Part shown: positions 10,651 through 22,236 of the stretch, piece after piece
Layout of the letters: each line of letters opens with the position of its first letter
Position numbering within the stretch: position 1 is the first letter of the stretch
Source: Eustoma russellianum
Lineage: Eukaryota > Streptophyta > Magnoliopsida > Gentianales > Gentianaceae
DNA length: 64,000 nucleotides
Direction of reading: 5' to 3'
NCBI GenBank assembly: GCA_036186865.1
Contig: AP025056.1
Coordinates: 26,331,346-26,395,345 of the forward strand
Position numbers and translations under genes: made by a program
Notes under the pieces: model-generated
Seen by the model: only the letters and a program-made list of their open reading frames with translations
What the model was told of the DNA's origin: nothing
Database searches by the model: none

Positions 10651-10890
10651 CTTCTTTTTCTTTTTCCTCTCCTCTCTCGGCTGCCTCACCTTTTCTATTT
10701 CCCCCTCACTATGGGTGGTTGTGTGTGGAATGGAAACGGGAAGAGGGGTTACTATTATTTAATTGGTGGGGGTTATGGGAAGGGGTGTAAGAGAGTTATG
10801 GGATTATGGAGTTTGAGGGTTACAGGGAGGGATTTTAGAAAGAGTTATGGGGTTATTGGAAAAGTGAGGAGGTGGGGAGTTATAGGTATA

Positions 10891-10960
<70 letters not shown>

Positions 10961-13490
10961 TCCTCCTTGTACTGGATGTAACAGACCCGATGCCCAAAGT
11001 CATTTGGTCAGCACAGGGAAGCAAGCCCCTCCGAGAGCAGACACATGCCACACACGCAGTTTAACCATGCAATTCGATATGTGACGACACGTAGCGGCCA
11101 TGTACAAGCAAGACATTAGCAAAATGGACCACGCGACACTCCTCTATAGCTCGGCAACATGCATTGTCTGTCCAAATATACAAAAGGAAAAAATAACGTC
11201 TTTAGAGGACCAAGCTCAATTTTAATGAGAAAATACATCATTCGAGTGTCACATAGACAAATTTCTCTTAAGTATCTAAATTAAACATTTCTAAATATGA
11301 AAACACTCGTAACTGATTTAATCGTTGTACTGTTTTTCCTGGAATAGAACTCTGGGGACTAACGTTGTTGGATTGTAGAGAGATTTGACAACTTTTCTTA
11401 CAACTTTAAGATAATCTTTGATCCAGATGAAGATCTGAGTTCGCTAGTTAGGTGGAGGAGAAATTGGAGAAGAAAGAATTTGGCGTTTCTATTTGAAGGA
11501 GGGGTTGCATTTAGGTGGAAAAACATGGGGGATTTGGATGGAGCTCATAAACACAAATATAGATACAGCTCCAAACGAATGATGCATATGAAGGCAGTCA
11601 TGGTCGATGGGAGGAGGTTTATCAAGTTTTATTAATTTAATTATTCCTAATTTGATATTAATAAAGGGAAAAAATCAACGATGAGAAAGATAATTTAATC
11701 TTTCTAAATATTTATGTTACCCTTGAGAAAAAGTGGATTTTTAACCATTCGTCCATAGTTTAGAGGATTAAGAATGAGCTTTTAAGCATGAAGGATATCT
11801 GTCGGTTGTCAAATATTAGAGGGTCAACATAATTATTCCATTAATTTTATCAAACAATAAGTTCAATAATGTTCATATTGGTCGTATTAAACCTATGTTT
11901 TTAGACTCAGACCAGACATCCACTTGGCTAAGGTTAGGAGTCATGAGTTAACGGGTTCTGCCAGATTCAATCGGGATCAGACCGGTTTATTGTACAAAAA
12001 TAACATACAAATGTATGTATGTATGTAGATATAGAATATATACAAACTGTGGGAAATCGGAGCCCCAACCAAGAATCGGATTAGGGCAAACCGTTCCAAC
12101 ACAAATCAATTGAATAAAAAGTTTGAGACTTTAATCTCTTGAATATTCAGCTCAAGAACTCAACTGATTCACCAAGAATCAAATCACTTGAACAACTTAA
12201 AATAAGAATCAACTTGAATCACTTTCACTTATTCACTTGGAATCAACATAATCACTTTGATACAATAATCACTTGAAGAATGATCACTTTATTCACAAAT
12301 GGATCACTTGATCACATGCACATTTGTGCTCACGTATACAATATCGATCAACACTTATTCACATACACACTCACAATCAGTTCTCCTAGGAGAACAACTT
12401 ATCATCTAATCTGCAGAAGAAGGGACATATATACACATACGGGATTTGGGAAGAAGGCCTTCCTTTCTATACATGCTACGGTCGTGACCCATTTTTCAAA
12501 GGCAGCAGGAAGATATTATGATGGCACAGTGGAAGCTGTGAAGTGACCCAGCAAGCAGGCTACACAGCAGAGAAGCAGAGAACAACAACAATGAATTGAT
12601 TTGATATGTAGCTAGTGTATAGAATTATTAAGTAGGGACTTCGGACTTCAATTTAATATTCATGGAATCAGGTTTATGAAGACTTAAGCAGACCGGGTCG
12701 TCGGGTTTGAGCGAAGGAGCCAGATTTGGTTCATTTCTCAATACAAACATATGTACATACATATATGTACACATATAAATATATTGCTAAAAATATACAT
12801 TTATATTTATATCTCACACACACATATATATAATTATTGTACATATACACATATATCGACACATACATACATAAAAAATTAGAAAAAGTAAAGAGAAACA
12901 TTTACCTACCTAAAAAATCAACCCTACCGCTTTCCGGACCCACCACAATTACAAATTACAAAACCCTACTCTATCATATTTATTTACATATTTATTACTT
13001 AAGAAAAAAGAGCATCTTTACCTTACCCTGCTTCCTTTTCCGTTACCTCCTATTTCATCACTGTTTTCTCCGCTACCTCTCTCCATCCCACCGCCATCAC
13101 CACATTCTCCATCAGTGCGTCTCACCTCCAATCTATCTTCATCTTGTAGATGGGCTTTGAGTTTACTAAAGCTTGCGAACAAAACCAGCAGAGTAATATA
13201 TCAAATGATAGTGAACTACTGTTGAATTCTGCTATTTTCTACCTACAAGGAAGATGAATCGGGTGGATTCTGGGAACTAGGGAGGAGAGAAAGGCGGTGA
13301 GATGTGGCTAGCCAGCTCAGAAAAGCCGGAAGGCGGAGTGACAACAACGAGTGTGGTTTTTGTTTTGGATAAAATAAAACACCGTGTTTATTCCGGTTCA
13401 GTCAGACTCCGGACCGACCCAAATTTTGACCGAGTTTTCAAATGCATTCCGATTTTTTAGTGCAAGTCATCTGGTGGTCTTACCAAGTCC
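10651..13490. other. Non-coding stretch with simple repeats
   Basis: I see no supportable gene. Contents: the right half of the pyrimidine tract (to about 10705), a purine-rich G/A stretch, a TTA triplet microsatellite (10892-10962), a stretch with many AATCACTT(G) words (about 12170-12310), TA/CA/ATAC-rich DNA (12740-12880), and C/T-rich DNA near 13020-13140. Open frames here follow simple-sequence composition and lack recognisable domains. Confidence 0.6.
10892..10962. repeat. (TTA)n microsatellite, about 23 units
   Basis: Nearly uninterrupted TTA/TAT/ATT repeat. It produces poly-Tyr and poly-Leu frames that are not genes. Confidence 0.95.
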
Positions 13491-13680
13491 TGGTTCAACA
13501 TGTATTTCGTGAATGCAAGTCGTATTTCATTGATTTGAATAAGATAAAATAAGTTTTGTCTATAGTTGAATTCTAAACAATGTTTATGGTATATGCGAAT
13601 TACAATAAATACAATTGTTTTAATTAGATTTAGGCTATGATTGTTACCCGATTGATATCCTTGATTGATACTTTCTATCA
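13491..13680 (-). repeat. 3' LTR of the decayed copia element
   Basis: In minus sense it runs from TGATAGAAAGTATCAATC to ATGTTGAACCA. It shares long blocks with 18580-18767, for example ATTTCATTGATTTGAATAAG and TTGAATTCTAAACA on the plus strand. Confidence 0.85.
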
Positions 13681-13692
13681 CCCTCTTTCAAG
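13681..13692 (-). other. Polypurine tract of the decayed copia element
   Basis: Minus-strand CTTGAAAGAGGG directly borders the 3' LTR start TGATAG. Confidence 0.75.
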
Positions 13693-13715
13693 TTGAGCAA
13701 TGAGATCACTAGTGT

Positions 13716-14288
13716 TTAACTTGCACAACGTCGATTTTCAAACATCTTCCCAGTAGCTACCTTTGTGAGTATATCAAAAAGTTGGCCCTTTGATCGTACA
13801 AACGGGATTTTGGTAACTCTATCATCGAGTATTTCTTTAATGAAACGTTTATCCATTTCGATATGTTTGGTTTGGTCATGTTGTACTGGATTATTTGAAA
13901 TACAGTCCCCGGCCTTATTGCCACACTTTAGCTGAGCCAAAAATTTTAGCGGAAAGCCTATTTTATGCAGTAACTTTTTCAACCACAACGCCTTCATAAC
14001 TCGTTTAACAATTTCCTTGAATTCTGCTTTCGTAGTAAATATGTTCACTACTTACTACTTCTTACCTCTCTAGGTGACTAGATTGCCTCCGAGTAACGCA
14101 AAATGCCCTAAAGTAGACATGTTATCATTTGGGTTGCCTGCCCAATCTGTATCGGTACAGACTTCTACATCTAGATGACTATGTTTTCTAAATAGTATTC
14201 CTAACCCTGGGGTGCCCTTCAAGTACCTTACGATGCATATAACAGCTTCCATATTTTCTTCTTGAGGTTTATGCATGAACTGGCTCAC
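13716..14288 (-). pseudogene. Copia RNase H remnant
   Basis: Two minus-strand frames give the end of copia Pol. 14288-14070 reads SQFMHKPQ, VRYLKGTPGLGILFRKH and DTDWAGNP, the RNase H start. 14048-13716 carries NPVQHDQTKHIEMDKRFI and SKGQLFDILTK, matching the typical NPVFHERTKHIEIDCHFI and DIFTK blocks. A break near 14050-14070 separates them. The copy is non-functional. Confidence 0.88.
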
Positions 14289-15404
14289 TACTCCAACAGC
14301 ATAGACAATGTCTGATCATGTATGAGATAGATAAATTAGTTTTTCCACCAATCTCTGATGCTGCTCCCAGTATACTAGCGGAGCTCCTTCTATGATTTGC
14401 AACTTTTGATTTGTTAGGTGTGTCACTTGGCTTACAGTCAAACAATCACATCATAGTCAACAAGTCCAGAATGTAATTTCTTTAGGATATGAAGATTCTT
14501 TCGTCTAACCGAAGAACCTCGATCCATAGAAAATACTTTAGCCTCCCTAAGTCCTTCATTTCAAACTCATCAAACAAACTCTCTCGGAGTTGTAACATCT
14601 CTTGTTGGTCGTTTCTTGTGATAATCATATGATCTATATATATGATTACACAAGTTATAAGCTCACCCCTTTGCTTGAAGATTAGAGTGGGATCGACGTT
14701 GCACTATTTTTATCCATTTTGTTTCATGACCAATATAAACTTTCCAAAAGATGCATGAGGTGACTTTTTTAATCATAGAGGACCTTTCTAAGTCGACAGA
14801 CTTCATTATCTTGAAACTCTGTTTAGAGAAGGGATCCTTGACATCAAACTACCCTAGTGGCCTATCTTTGTTAGCTGCTATTGAGAATAATACTCTGATC
14901 GTGTCAATTTTTGCCATCGGAGAAAAAGTCTCTGAATAGTCAATTCCATGGGTCTACGTGTATCCTTTTGCCACCAGTCTAGCCTTGTATCACTCAATTA
15001 TTCTGTCTGCTTTATGCTTAACAGTGAAAACCCATCGGCATCCCGCATGTTTTTTGCCCTTTGGTAGCACACATTTCTCCCATGTGTCATTCCTTTTTTA
15101 ATGCTTCAATTTCAACATTCATTGCCTCCCACCACTCCTGCCTTTCACTTGCCTCCTTGGCTGTTCGTGGGAGTGGCTCTAGGCAAAGAGATGTAAAATA
15201 TCCTTTTGCACACTTTGCCAATTCTCCTTGAGCTGGATTCACAGGATATCTAGATGTCTGAGATGCTCGGTGTGGTGAGTATCTCTGAGCTAGTACCCCT
15301 CTATTCTTTCTTGGAGGGAAGGACTCGTACATGTTGCTCGTCCAAGACATCAGTATTTTCCAGATTATGTAAAGGAAGAAGTTCATCACTAGGGTGTACC
15401 TCAC
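14289..15404 (-). pseudogene. Copia reverse transcriptase remnant
   Basis: The N-terminal RT block is visible at 15404-15087 (ASERQEWWEAMNVEIEALKKE, as in many copia elements). Nearer 14640-14618 the minus strand reads YIDHMIIT where active copies have YVDDM, so a catalytic Asp is lost. Several stops interrupt the remaining sequence. Confidence 0.8.
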
Positions 15405-15630
15405 TTACCTCTTGGAGCGCATCCAGGAAAGAAGAGTTACTGGTGGAAACTGGCTCACCGGCCTTTTCCTTATTGAGAGAGGCCTGCTCGGTGGCGCCAT
15501 CTACTTTGTCCTTGTTGAACAGTCTCTGGGCTCCTGAAATTATGTAACCAATCAAATGGCTCACCCAGATTCTCCTCCTATGCCAAAGTGTATTGGTCGA
15601 AAAAATATTCAGACTCGAGAAAGGCACAAT

Positions 15631-16825
15631 CTATCGTGGCATGGATTTGTCGAGTAATGAGATTGTAACATCGGTATCCCTTATGGTGGGTATCATATCC
15701 AACGAAGACACACTTCTCAGTACATGGATCAAGTTTTGACTGTTCGATTTTTGGAGTGTGAATAAAGACAGAGCAACCGAATATCTAGGGTGGAAGAGTA
15801 AGGACGAGGGGGTACTTACTTGAGTAGCTAGTGTTTGAAGTGGTGTGGTGTGGTAGAGGATTTTTGTGGGTAAATGATTTAAAAGGTAAGCGGAGGTAGC
15901 GACTGCTTTATGCCCAAATGACTTTGGTACACGGGACTCGATCATCATTGCTCGTGTCATTTCGAGAAGGATACAATTCTTGCATCATGTGACTACATTT
16001 TGTTGGGGTGTATTAGGACATAAAGTTTGATGGGCATGACCATTTTCACGGAAGAAGTGTTGTGAACATCGGGATAGATACTCTTCTCCATTGTCGGAGC
16101 GAATAATTCGAAATTTTTTGTTAAACTGGGTTTGAAGCATCCGAAAGAAATCAATGAACCTTGTATGTATTTCTAATTTAGGTTTTAAGAAGTAGATCCA
16201 AGTCATCCAGGAGAAGTTTTTTGCAAACGTAACAAAGTATTATAACCCTTGGGGAGTTGGTAATGGGGAAAGTCTCACGCAGCAGAATGGACTAATGAAA
16301 AACAATGATTCACGCGAGTATTATTTGTTCGAAATGTACTGTGGTGATGTTTGGCACGTATGAAAGTTTCACAAAAGATATATGATTTACTGGACTAGTA
16401 AACAGAGTAGGAAAAAGAAATTTGAGGTAACCAAAGGATGGATGGCCCAAACGACGCCATAACCACAATAGTCGATTGAGCCTCCCACGGACAAGCATAG
16501 ACTGACCCTGTTGAATGACCTCTTCAACGTAGTATATACCTTCACGCTCAGTGTCACGTCCAATTATCTCCTTTGAATAAATGTCCTGTAAAAGGAAAAA
16601 ATTGTGCTACATAAGTACCAAACAGTTGAGTTCTTCATGACTTGGCTTAGTGACAAACAATTTAGACGATAATGTAGAGACATATAAGCAGTTGTGGAGC
16701 GTTATCTGAGGTGAAAATGCGACAGAGCCTTCCCTATGGGCATGTACTAATTCACTACTAGTAGTTTCAATATGAGTTTTATGTGGGGTGGAAAGTTTAA
16801 AAAAATCAGTAGGGCCGTAGGTCAT
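15631..16825 (-). pseudogene. Copia protease/GAG_pre-integrase/integrase remnants
   Basis: 16825-16607 carries the linker region beyond protease (LHNCLYVSTLSSKLF). 16498-16310 has the GAG_pre-integrase block LWLWRRLGHPSFGYLKFLFP. 16206-15985 is the integrase core with FRIIRSDNGEEYLS and TPQQNVV. 15960-15631 is the integrase C-terminal part (MTRAMMIESRVPKSFG). All lie in separate frames broken by mutation. Confidence 0.88.
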
Positions 16826-17622
16826 AGTGTCAGTGGTTCCACAATTGAAAATCCACTCAAGAGTGTTTTTGAGAACATTTATGGGGGTTCGAGCTTGTGT
16901 GACATCCTTTGGCTGTGCTTTTATTTACCAGGGTAGGATCTATGATTTTAGAAAGTTTCTTGGGGTGTATTAGTCATTTTTTAGAATTTTGGGGTAGTTT
17001 TGAAAATATGAGGGAGAAACTGTATACTTTCATAAAGAAGCTGGTCTGTAATATAGTGTTGGAAATATTTTGGGCAAGTTGTGTAGTTTGGTAAACAATT
17101 AAGGGCAGATTTGTAATTTTGCACAAAATTGGGGATTCATGGGGTAAAGTAGGAAATACACAATTAAGAGTTGAGTTTTACCTCCTTTGTGTAGATCCAA
17201 TCTTTTGTTTTGTCCAACGTCGTCCTCACCTTTGTTGTCATGGATACTGCTGCTGGTGCTGCTGCCGTCGCCTCTGTCTACGCTGGTGCCTTTGATGGTA
17301 CTCACAGCGGTAGCGCCTTGGCTAGTATTGCTAGCCCCCGTCGTTCCAATAATTTTTTGTTGCTTGTGAATCCCATCATTCGGGGTACCCTACCAACTGG
17401 AAACATTCCTTTTTTGTGTCTTTTCTCTGGCCACATTGGATACATCAGAGTTTTGTTTTGTCCTCATTCTCCCCACCCTGCAGTGATAGTTGTGAGCGGG
17501 GTGGTCTGACCATTGTCCCTTCGTTACTACCTCGGGTCCTTAACCCGAATCCAATTCCCTATGATGTCTAACACTAGGCTGAGGAAATTCCCTTTAAAAT
17601 TTCCATTCTTGTGTTCTCTCTT

Positions 17623-18278
17623 CTAATGGCCGAGTAGGCCTCCTCTATTTGGGGGTAAAGGCTCATTCTTTAGCAGCTCCCTTCTGATTGTTTTGAATTT
17701 ATCATCCATTGCCATCAGCAGTCGGAATAAACGTTGTTTTTGAATGTTATTGTTATAGATTGTTATGTCTTTAGGATCCTTCATATGGTTTGGATCTCTT
17801 TGATCGATTTCCATCCACACACTTTGAAGTTTATTCTATGAATCTTCTAGTGTGCCCCATTCTGGCGGATTGAGCTGGTCTTCTTATGCAAGTCGAATGC
17901 CTGTAAAGAATCAGTGACGGCACCATAAGTCACTGTCAGTCTATCCCATAGTGCCTTTGCGGTTGGATACTACGATACATTGTTCGCTACATTGGACTCA
18001 ATGCTTTGTATGAGCCAGATAAACACACAGTGATCATTTATTTCATAGTGAGTAATATTTGGGAGAGTGGCTATCGGCAGTAGTGGAACACCAATGAGGT
18101 GTTGGCTCCAGCCTCTTCCTCCGACTGCCTTTTTCATCAGAGTGGCCCATAGCTGATAATTATCACTATTGAACTTGATTCCGAGTGATAGGTTATCTGG
18201 GTTTTGTATCTGAGTATTAAGGTTGTTACGTAGCAAGTTAACCAGTTGCAGTGTTAACTCACTCTTCTCCATTTTCAT
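17623..18278 (-). pseudogene. Copia gag remnant
   Basis: 18278-17970 resembles the copia gag N-terminus (KFNSDNYQLWATLMKKAV, followed by WLIQSIESNVANNV). 17820-17623 continues it after a break (IQKQRLFRLLMAMDDKFKTIRRELLK). The start lies about 290 bp downstream of the PBS, a normal leader length. Confidence 0.82.
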
Positions 18279-18568
18279 TCACTGTCCCCTAACAGTTTTC
18301 CTTGCTGTGGCGCAGGTTCGGTGCAAGGGCTGTGTTTGTCTGTTGCAGCTGTTGATTTTGGCTATATGGTCGAGAAAGGACAAGGAAATGAGGAAACAAC
18401 CAAAGGTTGTCTGAGTTCCAAACAAAACAAAATTGGGTTGTTATGTTGGGGTTTTTTCCCTTGTGTTTGGGTGTTGGTTTTATTGGTTCTTGTTCGACGA
18501 GTTTGCCGGCATCGGCTTCGATTTTTTCTGTTCTGTGTGTGTCTTTTTTTGTTTGGATCAAAAACAGG

Positions 18569-18579
18569 CTCTGATATCA
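18569..18579 (-). other. Primer-binding site of the decayed copia element
   Basis: Minus-strand TGATATCAGAG, one change from the tRNA-iMet PBS TGGTATCAGAG, immediately after the 5' LTR. Confidence 0.8.
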
Positions 18580-18767
18580 TGTTAAATATGTATTTCGTGA
18601 ATGAAAATCAGATTTCATTGATTTGAATAAGATACATATGACATATTTTAGTTGAATTCTAAACACTATCTATGATATATGTTAGTTACTGTGAATACAA
18701 TTCATTTGATTAGATTTTGGCTATGATCGTGATCCGATTGATATCCTTGATTTGATACTTTACATCA
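18580..18767 (-). repeat. 5' LTR of the decayed copia element
   Basis: Partner of 13491-13680. In minus sense it starts TGATGTAAAGTATC and ends ATATTTAACA beside the PBS. Confidence 0.85.
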
Positions 18768-18789
18768 TATTATGTCCTAACAGAATACC

Positions 18790-18958
18790 TACGCATGCAT
18801 ACACACACACACGCACATACGTACATACATATACACACAAACACACCGACCCACACACGCACATATATGTATATGTATGTATGTGTGGGTATGCATGGAT
18901 GCACACACACGCACACACATATATATACACACACGCACGTGCACACACACACACATAT
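18790..18958. repeat. Compound CA/TA/TG microsatellite
   Basis: Alternating CA, TA, CATA and TG runs. Open frames on both strands reflect only this dinucleotide composition. Confidence 0.95.
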
Positions 18959-20210
18959 TAAATTACTTTAAAGAAGATTAAAATTAAAAAAGCTCTGTTT
19001 TTTTAGAAATATTATCTTAATTTGAGTTGAGCATGATTTTATTAATTTAAATTATTTTGGTTACTACCACTATTCTATTTTTACCTTACTTGGTTTGATT
19101 AATACAAACTAAAAAAATTATGTAATTAATAATTGAAATGGTAGTATGAAAACTTTGACTAATAATATATTCTGATTTTTGAAAAGATATGCTTAAAACA
19201 AATTAAGATAAAAACTAGTGCAGTATCTTTTGAACCGAGAGAGTAACACAAAGATCTAACAGTGGCGAGGAGATGTTTCAAGACAACACAGTGCACCCAA
19301 AGTGGAAGTCTTCAAATGCATTTAAGAATTAAGAGTATACAAGTCTTCGTCATGCCGGACCAAAGTGGACATCTAACTTATACTGGCATGAAATAATTGC
19401 AAAATTTCTATGCGTTTTACAATGTGAAAGGAAGAGATGGATGGGCATATCGTACAATGGGTAAAGAAAAGAAAGCACTTCGGTAGACTTCCATGCCAAA
19501 TACAAACTTTTTGTGGCCAAAAAGATGAAAAAGACCGGCACATGAAAAGCAAAATATGTAACTGGTCTTATTTGACTTCATCATTAGTTTTCTTCAACTT
19601 TCATCATTATTTGACATATCTTTAGAAAAGGTTTCGACATTCTAGATTTATGACATTTGAATTATGTCATTCATTGTTCATCATTAGACCTAAATAGCAC
19701 ACCCAAATTTTGAATTGGTAATCGAATAATATTCACAGTTTTGGTAGTTGGTCATTAATCATTAAACAATAACAAGTGCAATTAATAACATACTTGGACA
19801 CCTGCTTTAAACTAGTGATGACCGTAATGAGTAACTTATGACACAATGAAATAACGATACATAAGGATATATAAGTAAGTAAGGTCGTATTTGATCAATC
19901 AAACAACTCATATATATCTTATACATATGTTTGATTGATGGATAATTACTCATGCTTACTTTAAGGGTACTTTAAAATTTCTCGTTCTAAAGATTTCACC
20001 TAATTATATTGACATTTGACGCTTATTCGTTATTCACTCGGTTCATGATTAATAGTAACTTTTAGGTGTTTCAACTTATTGAGCAAATATTCAATGAATT
20101 ATATAATGTTTATTTAATAACAAATCAACCGTGACAATATTTTTAAGAATGAAAGGTAGATGATTAGGAGTTAAAATTAAGCATCATAAGTTTGCCAAAA
20201 GTAGAAAAAG
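18959..20210. other. AT-rich region upstream of the BBE-like gene
   Basis: I see no gene. It presumably holds the distal promoter of the gene at 20289. The words GAACCGAGAGAGTA near 19232 resemble one end of a common small plant transposon, but I found no partner end. Confidence 0.5.
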
Positions 20211-20212
20211 TA

Positions 20213-20220
20213 CTATAAAT
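20213..20220 (+). promoter_or_regulatory. TATA box of the BBE-like gene
   Basis: CTATAAAT lies 69-76 bp upstream of the ATG. Transcription would start near 20245, leaving a 5' leader of roughly 45 nt that is A/C-rich (AAACAAACAGCAAAAG). Confidence 0.7.
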
Positions 20221-20288
20221 CCGAGTCCTGCGCGTCCTTTCTCAATTGCCCTGCTAAACAAACAGCAAAAGAATACCAAAACAAAAAT

Positions 20289-21929
20289 ATGCATCCACCA
20301 AGTCCTCTGAATTTCTCGCTTTTCTTTCTTTTGCTTCTTAGTTCTCAGTTACCATCCTCTGTTGTTTCAGATGATTTCCAGAACAACTTTTTCCAATGCA
20401 TTAATCTTAACTCAGAGCTTAATATCCCTTTCTCCAAAGCCTTTTACACACCTGAAAATGCAAACTTCTCCTCTATTCTTGAATCCACAGCACAAAATCT
20501 TAGGTGCTTGGTGCCATCCGTGCCAAAGCCCCAGCTTATTTTCACACCATTGAGTGAATCCCATGTCCAAGCTGCTGTCATCTGTGCCAAACAACTTGGG
20601 ATGCAGCTCAGGGTACGTAGCGGCGGCCACGACTACGAAGGCATCTCTTACATATCTGATATGGAGTCTCCATTCATTGTTGTAGACCTTTCAAAACTTA
20701 GAAGGATCAGCGTAGACATAGATGACAACAGTGCGTGGGTTGAAGCCGGCGCGACGACAGGGGAAGTCTATTACAGGATTTCAGAGAAAAGCAAAACTCA
20801 TGGCTTCCCTGCTGGCCTGTGCCCAAGCCTTGGAATTGGAGGCCATATAACAGGAGGAGCATATGGAACTATGATGAGGAAATATGGCCTTGGAGCCGAC
20901 AACGTGCTTGATGCACGAATAGTCGACGCCACGGGCAGGGTTCTTGACAGGGAATCCATGGGAGAAGACCTGTTTTGGGCAATCAGGGGTGGAGGAGGTG
21001 CGAGTTTTGGGATCATCCTTTCCTGGAAGATCAGACTTGTACCTGTACCTGGAACTGTCACTGTTTTCACTGTTCCAAAGACTCTAGATCAAAATGGTAC
21101 AAGTATTCTCTACAAATGGCAACAAGTAGCAGATAAAATCGATGAAGATCTTTTCATCAGAGTAATCATACAAACAGCGAACGCTACAACGAAAGGCGAT
21201 CGCACTATATCCATGGCTTATAATGCCTTGTTTCTTGGTGGAGCTGATAGGCTCCTGAACGTAATGTCCACAAGCTTTCCCGAATTAGGCCTGACCCGAA
21301 AAGATTGCACAGAAATGAGCTGGATCCAATCGGTACTGTATATTGCAGGATTTCCTACAAACACCCCCCCAGAAGTTCTTCTGCAGGGAAAATCATTGTT
21401 CAAGAACTATTTCAAAGCCAAATCAGATTTCGTCAAAGAGCCGATTCCAGTTGATGGGCTTGAAGGGCTGTGGAAACGACTCCTGGAAGAGGATTCACCC
21501 ATGATGATTTGGAATCCATATGGTGGAATGATGGGCAAGATTTCGGAATCCGATACTCCATTCCCACATAGAAAAGGAGTCGTATACAAAATACAATATC
21601 TTACTCTGTGGCAAGATGGTAGCAAGGAATCAGCAGCCAAGCACACTGATTGGATCAGAAAGTTATACAATTACATGGCTTCATATGCTTCTATGTTCCC
21701 TAGACAAGCCTATGTGAATTACAGAGATCTTGATCTGGGGATGAACAAAATTGGAAACACAAGTATGATCGAAGCAAGTCTTTGGGGAACCAAATATTAC
21801 AAGAACAATTTCAACAGGCTTGTTCGGATCAAGTCAAAGATCGATCCTGACAACTTTTTCTGGCACGAGCAGAGCATTCCAACACTTTCCTCAATGAGCA
21901 AGACAACTGCAACCAGAGGAATCAATTAA
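20289..21929 (+). CDS. Berberine-bridge-enzyme-like FAD-linked oxidoreductase
   Basis: Intact 546-codon single-exon gene, the usual length and structure of plant BBE-like proteins. A hydrophobic signal peptide (about residues 1-27) predicts secretion to apoplast or vacuole. The FAD_binding_4 domain spans about 80-255. His114 in RSGGHDYEG and Cys178 in FPAGLCPSLGIGGH are the two residues that hold FAD bicovalently in this family. Cys37 and Cys99 fit the conserved disulfide. The active-site strand VYKIQYLTLW has Lys434 and Gln436, the type found in BBE-like carbohydrate or monolignol oxidases rather than alkaloid-forming BBE (family knowledge, not proven here). The BBE C-terminal domain is at about 474-533 (YVNYRDLDLG, ending WHEQSIP). 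N-glycosylation sequons occur at N59, N269, N298 and N490. The ATG is first after the TATA box. The substrate is unknown. The neighbours are transposons, so there is no pathway cluster. Confidence 0.96.
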   Translation: MHPPSPLNFSLFFLLLLSSQLPSSVVSDDFQNNFFQCINLNSELNIPFSKAFYTPENANFSSILESTAQNLRCLVPSVPKPQLIFTPLSESHVQAAVICAKQLGMQLRVRSGGHDYEGISYISDMESPFIVVDLSKLRRISVDIDDNSAWVEAGATTGEVYYRISEKSKTHGFPAGLCPSLGIGGHITGGAYGTMMRKYGLGADNVLDARIVDATGRVLDRESMGEDLFWAIRGGGGASFGIILSWKIRLVPVPGTVTVFTVPKTLDQNGTSILYKWQQVADKIDEDLFIRVIIQTANATTKGDRTISMAYNALFLGGADRLLNVMSTSFPELGLTRKDCTEMSWIQSVLYIAGFPTNTPPEVLLQGKSLFKNYFKAKSDFVKEPIPVDGLEGLWKRLLEEDSPMMIWNPYGGMMGKISESDTPFPHRKGVVYKIQYLTLWQDGSKESAAKHTDWIRKLYNYMASYASMFPRQAYVNYRDLDLGMNKIGNTSMIEASLWGTKYYKNNFNRLVRIKSKIDPDNFFWHEQSIPTLSSMSKTTATRGIN

Positions 21930-22078
21930 AGCCTATTTCGGTGTATCTTAGTGTTGGTGTGTAGCTTTCTTTGATCTTATTAGTTATAAGAAGATTCAAT
22001 CTACTTCTATTTCTGTTACACTCAGAAATTCTCGAACTAGTCGTTACGCATTATTTTGAAACTAACACAGCCGTTGGA

Positions 22079-22202
22079 TGTAACGACCATTCGAAATTAA
22101 ATTTACTATAATATATCAGTTTATGTTCAAGTAATTTCGTAGTTATGTATATAGATATATTTGTTATTTAAATATAAGGTATCAATAAAGGATAGGTAAC
22201 AA

Positions 22203-22236
<34 letters not shown>

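Larger units (their letters stand above)
13491..18767 (-). mobile_element. Decayed short-LTR Ty1-copia retrotransposon
   Basis: Direct repeats of about 190 bp at 13491-13680 and 18580-18767 are the LTRs. On the minus strand a PBS-like TGATATCAGAG follows the 5' LTR and a purine tract CTTGAAAGAGGG precedes the 3' LTR. In between, all copia domains appear in order (gag, protease region, GAG_pre-integrase, integrase, RT, RNase H), each broken by stops and frameshifts. The total of 5.3 kb is about full length. The two LTRs are only around 80% alike by eye, and I found no clear TSD, so this is an old copy. Confidence 0.88.

Noticed and set aside
10711..11084. Open frames with long poly-Tyr or poly-Leu stretches
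   Set aside because: Produced by the TTA microsatellite.
10990..11230. Weak likeness to 31800-31960 (CAACATGCATTG and neighbouring words)
   Set aside because: Only short shared words; I could not establish an aligned repeat by eye.
12280..12546. 88-residue open frame
   Set aside because: No recognisable domain, lies in repeat-rich DNA, no promoter or codon signal that I could support.
18752..18961. Cys/Val/Thr/His-rich open frames on both strands
   Set aside because: Produced by CA/TA/TG dinucleotide repeats.
20412..20630. Minus-strand open frames inside the BBE-like gene (also 20798-21070, 21218-21403 and 21407-21670)
   Set aside because: Antisense shadows of the real coding frame.
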